Source: JAWHTC01 sp032586155
GTDB taxonomy: Bacteria > Pseudomonadota > Alphaproteobacteria > Rhodobacterales > Rhodobacteraceae
DNA length: 64,000 nucleotides
Direction of reading: 5' to 3'
Assembly: GCF_032586155.1 (NCBI RefSeq)
Contig: NZ_JAWHTC010000006.1
Coordinates: forward strand, 1 to 64,000
The stretch's first letter is position 1. Every line of letters starts with the position of its first letter. Positions 43,285-51,219 of the stretch are shown piece after piece. The position numbers were made by a program, and so were the translations under genes. The notes beneath the pieces are model-generated. The model had not been told where the DNA came from. It saw only the letters and a list, made by a program, of their open reading frames with translations, and made no database searches.

Positions 43285-44661
43285 TTAGAAGAAGTCAATC
43301 GAGACCTGCATGAGCCGCTCAACCTCCTGCACGTCCTTGGCCATGGCAAAGATCACCAGCACATCACCCTCTTCTATCCGCATCGTGCCAGTCGGTTTCA
43401 TCACCTTGCCGTCCTTCAGCACCGCGCCGACCAGCGCCCCTTCGGGAAAGTCGATATCGCGGATCTGCTGTCCGGTGACCGGCGAAGTCGTCATCACCTC
43501 GGCCTCGATGATCTCGGCCTCGGCATCGCCAATGGAATAGACGCCCTTGACCCGACCATGGCGGATATGGCGCAGGATAGAGCTCACCGTGGTGGCGCGC
43601 GGGTTGATATAGGCGTCGATCCCCATCGGTGCCATCAGCGGCGCAAAGCTCGGGTCGTTGATCAGGGCAATCGCCATCGGACACCCCGCTTCCTTGGCAC
43701 GCACCGCGCTCAAGAGGTTGGTCTTGTCGTCATCGGTTACGCACAACACCGCGTCGGCCCGGTCGATGCTGGCCTCGTTCAACAGCGCCACGTCAAGCCC
43801 GTCACCATTCAGGACGATGGTGCGTTCCAGAGCGTCCGCCGCCCGTTCCGCCACCGCGCGATTGGATTCGATCACCTTGGCCCGGATACGATCCTCTTCC
43901 GCCTCAAGCGCACTGGCGACGGCAAGGCCGACATTGCCCGCGCCGATGATCACCACGCGCTCCTGCTTGACATGTTTCTTGCCGAACACCTCGAGTGTGC
44001 GTGGCACATCCTCGGTTGCCAGGCACAGGTAGCATTCATCGCCCGCGAATATCTGATCTCCTGCTTCCGGGGCAAAGAGCCGCCCGTTGCGGCGCAACCC
44101 GATCACGATCACCCGCAGCGTCGAGAACAGGTCCGACAATTGCCTCAGCGGGGTGTTCGTCACCGGGCAGTCGGCATCAATACTCAACCCTAGAACTTGA
44201 GCCTTGCCGTCAAGGAAGGTCTCCGCATCGAAGGCCGCCGGGGACTTGAGACGACGCAAGGCGGCCTCGGCAACCTCGCGCTCAGGGCTGATCACCACGT
44301 CGATGGGCAGGTGATCCCGGCGGTAGAGGTCGGAATAGATTGCGGTGAGATAGCTTTGCGCGCGAAGCCGGGCGATCTTGCGCTTGATCGAAAAAACCGA
44401 ATGTGCCACCTGGCAGGTCACCATATTGACCTCGTCAGAATAAGTGGCGGCGATGATCATGTCGGCATCTTCCGCCCCGGCACGATCCAGCACATCCGGG
44501 TAGGAGGCAAATCCCGCGATCCCCTGCACGTCCAGCGTATCGGTTGCCCGGCGCACCAGATCGGCATTGTTGTCGACCACGGTGACGTCGTTCTGTTCGC
44601 CCGACAGATGCCGCGCGATCTGCCAGCCCACCTGACCGGCGCCGCAGATAATGACTTTCAT
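43285..44661 (-). CDS. trkA: potassium uptake regulator TrkA
   Basis: A 458-residue peripheral protein with two Rossmann RCK domains (VIICGAGQVGWQIARHL at residue 3 and VVIIGAGNVGLAVASAL near 234) and two RCK_C domains (GQQIRDIDFPEGALVGAV near the end). It binds NAD(H) or ATP and gates TrkH. First gene of the trkA-trkH-hfq-hflX block, which in other rhodobacters follows ntrX directly. Confidence 0.96.
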   Translation of the reverse strand: MKVIICGAGQVGWQIARHLSGEQNDVTVVDNNADLVRRATDTLDVQGIAGFASYPDVLDRAGAEDADMIIAATYSDEVNMVTCQVAHSVFSIKRKIARLRAQSYLTAIYSDLYRRDHLPIDVVISPEREVAEAALRRLKSPAAFDAETFLDGKAQVLGLSIDADCPVTNTPLRQLSDLFSTLRVIVIGLRRNGRLFAPEAGDQIFAGDECYLCLATEDVPRTLEVFGKKHVKQERVVIIGAGNVGLAVASALEAEEDRIRAKVIESNRAVAERAADALERTIVLNGDGLDVALLNEASIDRADAVLCVTDDDKTNLLSAVRAKEAGCPMAIALINDPSFAPLMAPMGIDAYINPRATTVSSILRHIRHGRVKGVYSIGDAEAEIIEAEVMTTSPVTGQQIRDIDFPEGALVGAVLKDGKVMKPTGTMRIEEGDVLVIFAMAKDVQEVERLMQVSIDFF

Positions 44662-44799
44662 CGGGTTAGAGCCCCCTGCTTTGCCTCGTTTGGATGGCAG
44701 ATGGGCGCGCAGAGGTCAATGGGAGGTCAATTGCTTTGTCGCTGCATCGCGGGCGCGGTATACTGCGGGCACTGTTGTTGTAAGTCCATGGTGGCTGTG

Positions 44800-45264
44800 A
44801 TGAAAACCCCCGCCTTGTTTGCCTGCGTGATGTTGTCCGCCTGCACGCCGCTGGGCCTGTTTTACAAAGCCGGAACACCGGTCGCACGTGCTGACCGTGA
44901 CCTGCTGAACTGCCGGGTTACGGCCGAGAATAAGGTGCCGGCAAGAATGGTGACGCGGGTGATCCCCGGCCCGGTATTGCCGCCGCAACGGATTTGCACT
45001 GCGGCCGGGGTTTGCCGCATGGTGCCGGGCCGCCACCTGCCCCCCGAAATCGTGACCGAAGACGCAAATGCCGGCCTGCGCCGCGAGGTCGTGGCCCAGT
45101 GCATGGGCGACCGAGGTTATGAATACGTGCGCATCCCGCATTGCCCGGCGGGAATTGCCAATGCCGTCACGCCGCAACAGACCAAGGTGATGCCACGGCT
45201 TGCGGCAAACTCTTGCGTCATTCGCGGTCAAGGTGGGGTTTGGCAGATCGTGACACCCGGATAA
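44800..45264 (+). CDS. small lipoprotein of unknown function
   Basis: A 154-residue protein with a lipoprotein signal (TPALFACVMLSAC, lipobox LSAC) and six further cysteines in the mature part (LLNCRV, RICTAAGVCR, AQCMGD, IPHCPAG, NSCVIRG), suggesting three disulfides in the periplasm. I do not recognise the family. ATG at 44800 fits the signal; ATG at 44788 in frame adds four residues. It is divergent from trkA. Confidence 0.7.
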   Translation: MKTPALFACVMLSACTPLGLFYKAGTPVARADRDLLNCRVTAENKVPARMVTRVIPGPVLPPQRICTAAGVCRMVPGRHLPPEIVTEDANAGLRREVVAQCMGDRGYEYVRIPHCPAGIANAVTPQQTKVMPRLAANSCVIRGQGGVWQIVTPG

Positions 45265-45383
45265 GCATCTGCATATGGCACCAACTACGTCACGTCGGCG
45301 CACATTGCATGTGACATGGCGTTGCAACCGTGGCCCGGCTTCCTCATGCTGCAAACCCAGACGCCGCGAAAGACAACAACCCC

Positions 45384-45848
45384 ATGCCCACCCCCTTCAT
45401 CTTCGAAACGACTGTCGATCCGGAGTGGATCGACTACAACGGCCACATGCGAGACATATACTACGGGATGGTGTTCAGCCTCGCGGCAGAAGCCGTACAG
45501 ACCGAGATCGGCTTGGGCGAGGCCTATTGCAATCGCACCGGGTGCTCGGTTTATCTTCTCGAGGATCACAAGTATTTCTTAAAAGAAGTCAAAGCCGGCG
45601 CACCACTTCGCGTGGAAATCTCGGTTCTGAGCTGCGACGACAAGCGCTATCACCTCTATATGCGGATGGTCAGCGACGGGGCTGAGGCTGCAATCTCCGA
45701 ACTCATGGAATTGCATGTCAGCCAACACCCAAAGCCTCATGCCACCGAAATGCCGCCCGAGGTTGTAGACAAGCTTAGGTCGGTTTGCCTCTCAAACGAA
45801 GACGCGCGCGCATTGAGATATCGCTCTCGATCACTGGCGCTGAGGTAA
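45384..45848 (+). CDS. hotdog-fold acyl-CoA thioesterase
   Basis: A 154-residue 4-hydroxybenzoyl-CoA thioesterase-like protein. VDPEWIDYNGHMRDIYYGMVF is the family motif with the catalytic Asp/His pair position (DYNGHM), and HKYFLKEVKAGAPLRVEISV follows. Similar proteins hydrolyse betainyl- or carnitinyl-CoA next to carnitine dehydrogenase, but no such gene is beside it here. Specificity is open. Confidence 0.82.
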   Translation: MPTPFIFETTVDPEWIDYNGHMRDIYYGMVFSLAAEAVQTEIGLGEAYCNRTGCSVYLLEDHKYFLKEVKAGAPLRVEISVLSCDDKRYHLYMRMVSDGAEAAISELMELHVSQHPKPHATEMPPEVVDKLRSVCLSNEDARALRYRSRSLALR

Positions 45849-45864
45849 CGTTTATCAGTCGGCT

Positions 45865-46581
45865 TCACCCGCGAAACCCGGTCGCGATGACGAACTTCTC
45901 GGAACTGTCTGATCGGCTGGAAGGCGGTTTCACATTCGCCACCTTGGTGAATTTCTGCTTCAGAAGTTTCTGTAACTCACCCTCGGCCCCACCGGCCAGC
46001 ACCTTGGCGACAAAGGTGCCACCCTCTTCCAGCACGTCAAATGCGAAATACGCCGCCGCCTCGCACAGCGCCATGATCCGCAAATGGTCGGTCTGCTTGT
46101 GGCCAGAGGAGGCCGCCGCCATGTCGCTCATCACAACGTCGGCCTTGCCGCCAAGCCAATCCTTGACCCGATCGTCGGCGTCGTCCTCCATGAAATCAAG
46201 CTGGTAGAGCTCGGCTCCGGCAATCGGTTCAACCTCCTGCAGATCCACACCGATGATCCGCCCCACGGCCTTGCCACTTTTCTCACCCAAAGAATTGATC
46301 CGCGGCACTGCCACCTGAATCCAGCCACCCGGCGCACAGCCAAGATCAACAACCCGCGCACCGGGCACCAGAAAGCGGTACCTGTCATCCAGTTCCATGA
46401 TCTTGAACGCGGCCCGACCGCGATAGCCTTCTTTCTGGGCGCGCAGCACGTAAGGATCGTTCAACTGCCGCTGCAGCCAGCGGGTCGAGCTCAGCTTGCG
46501 GCCTCGGGCCGATTTAACCTTGACCTTCAGGTCGCGTTGCCCGCGCCCGGACGTGTTCTTGCCAGTTGGTTTTTTTGTCAT
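45865..46581 (-). CDS. rlmE: 23S rRNA 2'-O-methyltransferase RlmE (FtsJ/RrmJ)
   Basis: A 238-residue SAM enzyme methylating U2552 of 23S rRNA. SRAAFKIMELDDRYRF carries the first catalytic Lys, VVDLGCAPGGWIQVA is the SAM loop, DVVMSDMAAASSGHKQTDHL the Asp motif, and FVAKVLAGG the catalytic Lys. The basic N-terminus of about 25 residues is a rhodobacter extension. It starts 19 bases after the ppx/gppA stop and is likely co-transcribed. Confidence 0.95.
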   Translation of the reverse strand: MTKKPTGKNTSGRGQRDLKVKVKSARGRKLSSTRWLQRQLNDPYVLRAQKEGYRGRAAFKIMELDDRYRFLVPGARVVDLGCAPGGWIQVAVPRINSLGEKSGKAVGRIIGVDLQEVEPIAGAELYQLDFMEDDADDRVKDWLGGKADVVMSDMAAASSGHKQTDHLRIMALCEAAAYFAFDVLEEGGTFVAKVLAGGAEGELQKLLKQKFTKVANVKPPSSRSDSSEKFVIATGFRG

Positions 46582-46599
46582 TGTCCAGTCCCCGCCGCG

Positions 46600-47712
46600 T
46601 CAGAACGGCCCGTCTTCCAACACCCCATCGGCGCTCATCTGGGCATAAAGCAGCCCTTCGCGCAGCCCCCGGTCGGCAACGCTCAACTGATCCGTCGGCC
46701 AGCATCGCAACAACGCCTGCAGGATCGCCGAGCCGGACATGATCAACGCCTGCCGGTCCTGGCCAATGCGCGGGTCGCGCCGCCGGCCACCGGGACCAAG
46801 CCGCAAATAGCCCTGAATCACCTTGTCGATCTGATCGCCGGTCATGCGCAGACCGTCTACCTTGGTCCGGTCATAGCGGCGTAATCCAAGATGGCTGGCC
46901 GCCACCGTCGTTACAGTACCGGAGGTGCCGACAATCTGGAAGCCTTCGCGGGCCTGCTCGTCCTTGTAGGGGGCAAACTCGGCCAGGTTTTCCTCGAAGA
47001 ACCAGCTCATCAGCGCAAAGCGCGCCGAGTCGTCTTCGACATCACGGAACTGGTCGCGCAGCGTCGCCACCCCCAACGGCACGGAAATCCAATCCACCAC
47101 TTTGGCCGCTGGAAACGGGCTGTTGCCATCATGGAACCCGGCATGCAGCCGCATGATCGCCCGGGGCCGTTCGCGATTTGGCACCGCGCTCAGATCAATC
47201 CACACCAGTTCCGTAGACCCGCCGCCAATATCGACGACCAGCAACTGTTCTGTCTTGGTGCTGACCAGCGGCGCGCAGGAAATCACCGCCAGCCGTGCCT
47301 CTTCTTCCGGCTGGATGATCTCGAGCCGCAACCCGGTTTCACGCCTGACCTGTGCAATGAAATCGTTGGCATTGCGTGCCCGCCGACAGGCCTCGGTCGC
47401 CACCAGCCGCATCCGCTTGACCTTGTGGCGCTTGAGCTTCTGCTGACAGATGCGCAGCGCCTGCACCGTGCGCCCCATCGAGGCGCGCGATAGCCGCCCG
47501 GTCTGCTCCAGACCCGATCCCAGTTGCACCGATTTCGAGAAGCTGTCCACCACATGAAACTGACTGCCCTTGGGTTGGGCAATCAGCATGCGACAACTAT
47601 TCGTGCCCAGATCGAGCGCGGCATAAAGCTGCGATGGATCCGGCGGATTGGGCGCGGGGCTCTCAACCGGTTTCGGGAATGCGCCCGCACCTTCGGGACG
47701 CTTGGGCGCCAT
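46600..47712 (-). CDS. Ppx/GppA-family exopolyphosphatase
   Basis: A 370-residue protein of the sugar kinase/Hsp70 fold: YAALDLGTNSCRMLIAQ (phosphate 1), VVDIGGGSTELVWID (phosphate 2) and FQIVGTSGTVTTVAA (adenosine motif). Family members degrade polyphosphate or convert pppGpp to ppGpp. ATG at 47712 with GGAGG is preferred; the frame continues to 47772. It forms a leftward pair with rlmE and is divergent from a PhoX-type phosphatase, a meaningful neighbour for phosphate metabolism. Confidence 0.92.
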   Translation of the reverse strand: MAPKRPEGAGAFPKPVESPAPNPPDPSQLYAALDLGTNSCRMLIAQPKGSQFHVVDSFSKSVQLGSGLEQTGRLSRASMGRTVQALRICQQKLKRHKVKRMRLVATEACRRARNANDFIAQVRRETGLRLEIIQPEEEARLAVISCAPLVSTKTEQLLVVDIGGGSTELVWIDLSAVPNRERPRAIMRLHAGFHDGNSPFPAAKVVDWISVPLGVATLRDQFRDVEDDSARFALMSWFFEENLAEFAPYKDEQAREGFQIVGTSGTVTTVAASHLGLRRYDRTKVDGLRMTGDQIDKVIQGYLRLGPGGRRRDPRIGQDRQALIMSGSAILQALLRCWPTDQLSVADRGLREGLLYAQMSADGVLEDGPF

Positions 47713-47788
47713 GACGTAACGCCCTCCATTTCGAGTTGCCTTCAATCTAGGCACGCGTCCTGTGCCGCGCAAGTGAATTCGCCAGCCA

Positions 47789-47806
47789 ATGTCACACGGG
47801 TTTCAC
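47789..47806 (+). promoter_or_regulatory. possible Pho box upstream of phoX
   Basis: ATGTCAC-ACGG-GTTTCAC shows the 7-4-7 direct-repeat layout of PhoB sites (consensus CTGTCAT repeated with a four-base spacer) with five and four of seven matches, 85 bases upstream of the phoX ATG. Its place between a phosphatase and an exopolyphosphatase gene raises its likelihood. The spacer is less AT-rich than usual. Confidence 0.35.
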
Positions 47807-47891
47807 ATATCGCGCCCTAGTCTTTGCAGGGCACGCGGTCGATTCGACAAAGCGTCGCCGCTACAACAGATTTCCACGACAGGAGAATGCA

Positions 47892-49772
47892 ATGTCGGAC
47901 CATGATGAGCTCAGCTTTGATGACTTTGATGAACAGGTAAACCCGCGCCCCGAAGGCTGTGAATTCGACGATGTTGTCGAAGCCGCCTTGTCGCGCCGCG
48001 CCTTCATGGGCGGTGTTCTGACCCTGGGTTGCTTTGCAACTCTTGGCGCGTCCCTGCCCACCGGCACAAAGGCGGAAACCAGCCGTTTTGCCTTTGACGC
48101 CATTGCCACGTCCACCGAAGACACGATCATCGTACCGCCGGGCTTCAAGTCCGAAGTTGTGGTCCGCTGGGCCGATCCGCTGTGGTCGGATGGCGTTGAA
48201 TTTGACGGCGAAACCCGCGGCACCGCCGCCGCGCAGGCCCGCGCCTTTGGCGACAACACCGACGGGATGGAAATCTTCGCCCATGAGGGCCGCACTCTGC
48301 TGGTCGTCAACAATGAATACACCAACCGCTCGATCATCTGGGGCAACCGCCCCGGCGGCAAGGCAGAAACCGACGATGACGTCGAAAAAGGTATGCTGGC
48401 CCATGGGGTTACCGTCGTGGAACTCGCCCACGCCGAAACTGGCTGGGGCATCGTCAAGGACAGCCCCTTCAACCGCCGCATCACGCCGCGCACCGAGATG
48501 GCGATCACTGGCCCGGCCGCTGGCCATGACCTAGTGAAGACAGAGGCCGATCCGACCGGCACCAAGACATGGGGCACCTGGAACAACTGTGGCTCCGGCA
48601 CCACCCCCTGGGGCACCTACCTGGCCTGCGAGGAAAACTTCAACGGTTATTTCTCGGCCACCGAAGAAGACCACAAAGTAACGGACGAGCACAAACGCTA
48701 TGGCATCTCGTCACAGGATTGGGGCTATGGCTGGGCTCGGATCGACCACCGGTTCGATGTCCTGAAAAACCCGAACGAGCCAAACCGCGCCGGTTACGTC
48801 GTTGAAATCGACCCACGCGATCCGCAAAGCACCCCTAAGAAACGCACCGCTCTTGGCCGCCTCAAACACGAAAACGCCGAATGCGTCATCAACAGTGATG
48901 GCCGCCTGGTGATCTATATGGGCGACGATGAACGTAGCGAGTTCCTCTACCGCTACATCTCGGATGGCGTTTATGCCCCGGGCGTGGATACCGACGACCT
49001 GATGGAAAACGGCACGCTTTACGCGGCCAAATTCTTTGACACCGGCGCCGGTGAATGGCTGGCCCTGTCCGAGGACGCCACCGGTATGAGCAAGCCCGAG
49101 ATCTGCATTCACACCCGGCAAGCCGCCTCGAAGGTCGGCGCCACCACGATGGACCGCCCCGAATGGGTTACCGCCAACCCGAACAAGGCCGAGGTCTATT
49201 GCGCGCTCACCAACAACAAGAACCGCGGCGTCAAGCCCAACAAGGGCGGCGATCTGACCCCGGTCGAAGGCCCCAACCCGCGCGAAGGCAACAAATACGG
49301 CCAAATCGTGCGTTGGCGCCCCAACGGCGGCGATCATACGGCCGAGGGATTTGCCTGGGACCTCTACGTGCTGGCGGGCAACCCAACGGTGCATGACGAT
49401 GACCGCGCAGGCTCGGATAACGTGACCGCCAACAACATGTTCAATTCGCCCGACGGATTGGCCTTCGACTCGACCGGCCTGTTGTGGATCCAGACGGATG
49501 GAAAATACTCCAACGCCGGTGATTTCGCTGGTCAGGGCAACAACCAGATGCTGGCCGGTGATCCGGTGACCGGTGAAATCCGCCGCTTCCTTGTCGGCCC
49601 GAACGAAAGCGAAGTCACCGGCCTGTGCTGGTCCGCAGACAAGCGCACCATGTTCGTTGGCATCCAGCACCCCGGCGAAAAGGGGGACAGCCACTGGCCA
49701 GACGGTGGCAACAGCGTGCCGCGCTCGGCCATTATTGCCGTCACGCGCGATGACGGTGGGCTCCTAGGCTAG
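47892..49772 (+). CDS. phoX: PhoX-family alkaline phosphatase (DUF839)
   Basis: A 626-residue Tat-exported protein: LSRRAFMGG twin-arginine motif near residue 34 with hydrophobic GVLTLGCFATLGAS. The six-bladed beta-propeller PhoX domain shows FVVNNEYTN-like (LLVVNNEYTNRSIIW), WGTYLACEENFNGYF, GRLKHENAECVIN, YMGDDERSEFLYRY and FNSPDGLAFDSTGLLWIQTDG. PhoX enzymes use calcium and iron and are the main alkaline phosphatases of marine bacteria. A Pho-box-like site lies upstream and a strong terminator downstream, so it is monocistronic. Confidence 0.9.
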   Translation: MSDHDELSFDDFDEQVNPRPEGCEFDDVVEAALSRRAFMGGVLTLGCFATLGASLPTGTKAETSRFAFDAIATSTEDTIIVPPGFKSEVVVRWADPLWSDGVEFDGETRGTAAAQARAFGDNTDGMEIFAHEGRTLLVVNNEYTNRSIIWGNRPGGKAETDDDVEKGMLAHGVTVVELAHAETGWGIVKDSPFNRRITPRTEMAITGPAAGHDLVKTEADPTGTKTWGTWNNCGSGTTPWGTYLACEENFNGYFSATEEDHKVTDEHKRYGISSQDWGYGWARIDHRFDVLKNPNEPNRAGYVVEIDPRDPQSTPKKRTALGRLKHENAECVINSDGRLVIYMGDDERSEFLYRYISDGVYAPGVDTDDLMENGTLYAAKFFDTGAGEWLALSEDATGMSKPEICIHTRQAASKVGATTMDRPEWVTANPNKAEVYCALTNNKNRGVKPNKGGDLTPVEGPNPREGNKYGQIVRWRPNGGDHTAEGFAWDLYVLAGNPTVHDDDRAGSDNVTANNMFNSPDGLAFDSTGLLWIQTDGKYSNAGDFAGQGNNQMLAGDPVTGEIRRFLVGPNESEVTGLCWSADKRTMFVGIQHPGEKGDSHWPDGGNSVPRSAIIAVTRDDGGLLG

Positions 49773-49804
49773 AGCCGCCCCTCAACATCTTCATGAAGAA
49801 ATCG

Positions 49805-49829
49805 AAAGGGCGCCCGGGTGGCGCCCTTT
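49805..49829 (+). terminator. terminator of phoX
   Basis: AAAGGGCGCC-CGGGT-GGCGCCCTTT, a perfect 10-bp stem, 33 bases after the phoX stop, followed by CCTTAT. Confidence 0.85.
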
Positions 49830-49949
49830 CCTTATGCGGCATATCCTGTCGATCCAAACGTCGCATTGTCCCCTCGCGAAGTCGAAAACCGACCCTGTAA
49901 CACGGCCTACGTGGATTACAGAGAGACAGGGAAACAGGAGGAATCAACC

Positions 49950-50246
49950 ATGGTGGATGTCACCGTCGTCTATTGGCGCGATATCCCGGCGCAGGTCATC
50001 GTCGGCAAGGGCCGTCGTGGGGCCAAGATGCAACTGCCCGAACGCTTCGAGCAGGCCATCGATCGCGCCGCGATGAAGGTCAATGCCAAGGACGCCGATG
50101 CCTATCTCGCCGAATGGCGCAAGGCCCCTCCCTATTCCGTTGACGGAGAGGCATCGGAGGTTGCGGCAAACGAAGCCGACCGCCTTGATGCCGAATATGA
50201 CCAGGACCGGATCAAGGCCCTGATCGCCAATGATGGTTGGGCGTGA
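49950..50246 (+). CDS. small 'virulence factor' family protein
   Basis: A 98-residue protein opening with VDVTVVYWRDIPAQVIVGKG and containing LPERFEQAIDRAAMKVNAKDADAYLAEWRK, the pattern of the Pfam family named virulence factor (function unknown). AGGAGG precedes the ATG at 49950. It is 28 bases upstream of the MetF-type gene and so is part of the one-carbon operon; its position in that operon suggests a helper of folate or B12 methyl transfer rather than virulence, but this is inference. Confidence 0.75.
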   Translation: MVDVTVVYWRDIPAQVIVGKGRRGAKMQLPERFEQAIDRAAMKVNAKDADAYLAEWRKAPPYSVDGEASEVAANEADRLDAEYDQDRIKALIANDGWA

Positions 50247-50274
50247 CGCCCCCATGCGCCTTTGGAGTGCAATG

Positions 50275-51210
50275 ATGTCTCTTTTGAATTTCCGCCGGAA
50301 AGAGGCCGATATGGCCGCAACCCCCGTCTCGCCCGAAATGGAAGCCTTTCTCAAGGGCTATTCCATCGAGGTGATGCCGCGCACCGTGGCCAAGGTTGAA
50401 GACCTGCGCGATCACCTGGCCGAAGGCACCCGGGTCTATATCGCCCATATCGAGGGCACCCCGATCGAGGACATGGTCGGCGCCGCAAAGCGCATCGCGG
50501 ACGAAGGCTTCGATGTGATGCCGCACTTCCCGGCCCGCATCATCAAGGATGCCGCGACGCTGGAAAACTGGATCGCCATGTATCAAGGCGAAGCCGGTGT
50601 GAAACAGGCCCTCCTGCTGGCCGGTGGCGTGGATCAGCCGCACGGCGATTTCCATTCGTCGATGCAGCTGCTGGAAACCGATCTCTTCGGTGAGGCGGGC
50701 TTCACCCATCTGCACGTCGCCGGTCACCCCGAGGGCAACCGCGACATCGACCCCGATGGCGGCACCAAGCTGGTTGATGAGGCCCTGCAGTGGAAACAGA
50801 AGTTCTCAGAAACCTCGGACGCCAAGATGGCGCTTGCGACCCAGTTCGCGTTCGAGGCTGGCCCGATCATCGAATGGGCCAACAGCCTCAAGGCCGCTGG
50901 CATCGACCTGCCGGTCCATATCGGCATCGCCGGTCCGGCCAAGCTGCAGACCATGATCAAGTTCGCCGTCACCTGTGGCGTCGGCCCGTCGATCCGCGTG
51001 CTGCAACGCCGCGCCAAGGATGTCAGCAAGCTGCTCCTGCCTTACGAGCCGACCGAAGTTCTGAGCGAACTGGCCGCCCACAAGGCCGCCAACCCGGATT
51101 TCAACATCGAACAGGTACACTTCTTCCCGCTTGGCGGCATCAAAACCAACGCCAAGTGGGCGATCGACCACGGCGGTGCCTCCACCGCCCCCGTAAACGC
51201 GCAAGGATAA
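50275..51210 (+). CDS. MetF-type methylenetetrahydrofolate reductase
   Basis: A 311-residue FAD-dependent TIM-barrel protein of the MTHFR family producing 5-methyl-H4folate. EGTRVYIAHIEGTPIEDMVGAAKRI, DVMPHFPARIIKDAATLENW, QALLLAGGVDQPHGDFHSSM and HLHVAGHPEGNRD are recognisable blocks; FFPLGGIKTNAKWAID closes it. It is diverged from E. coli MetF. ATG at 50275 has GGAG seven bases upstream; the ATG three bases earlier is possible. Nine bases separate it from the methyltransferase gene that uses its product. Confidence 0.85.
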   Translation: MSLLNFRRKEADMAATPVSPEMEAFLKGYSIEVMPRTVAKVEDLRDHLAEGTRVYIAHIEGTPIEDMVGAAKRIADEGFDVMPHFPARIIKDAATLENWIAMYQGEAGVKQALLLAGGVDQPHGDFHSSMQLLETDLFGEAGFTHLHVAGHPEGNRDIDPDGGTKLVDEALQWKQKFSETSDAKMALATQFAFEAGPIIEWANSLKAAGIDLPVHIGIAGPAKLQTMIKFAVTCGVGPSIRVLQRRAKDVSKLLLPYEPTEVLSELAAHKAANPDFNIEQVHFFPLGGIKTNAKWAIDHGGASTAPVNAQG

Positions 51211-51219
51211 GATAAAAAC

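Noticed and set aside
47892..49772. Tat-exported protein as a phage or surface-layer component
   Set aside because: The full set of PhoX propeller motifs is present, so phosphatase is the better call.
50247..50274. Riboswitch (B12 or SAM) upstream of the MetF-type gene
   Set aside because: The gap to the preceding gene is only 28 bases, and the region before 49950 lacks the conserved B12-box or SAM-box patterns.
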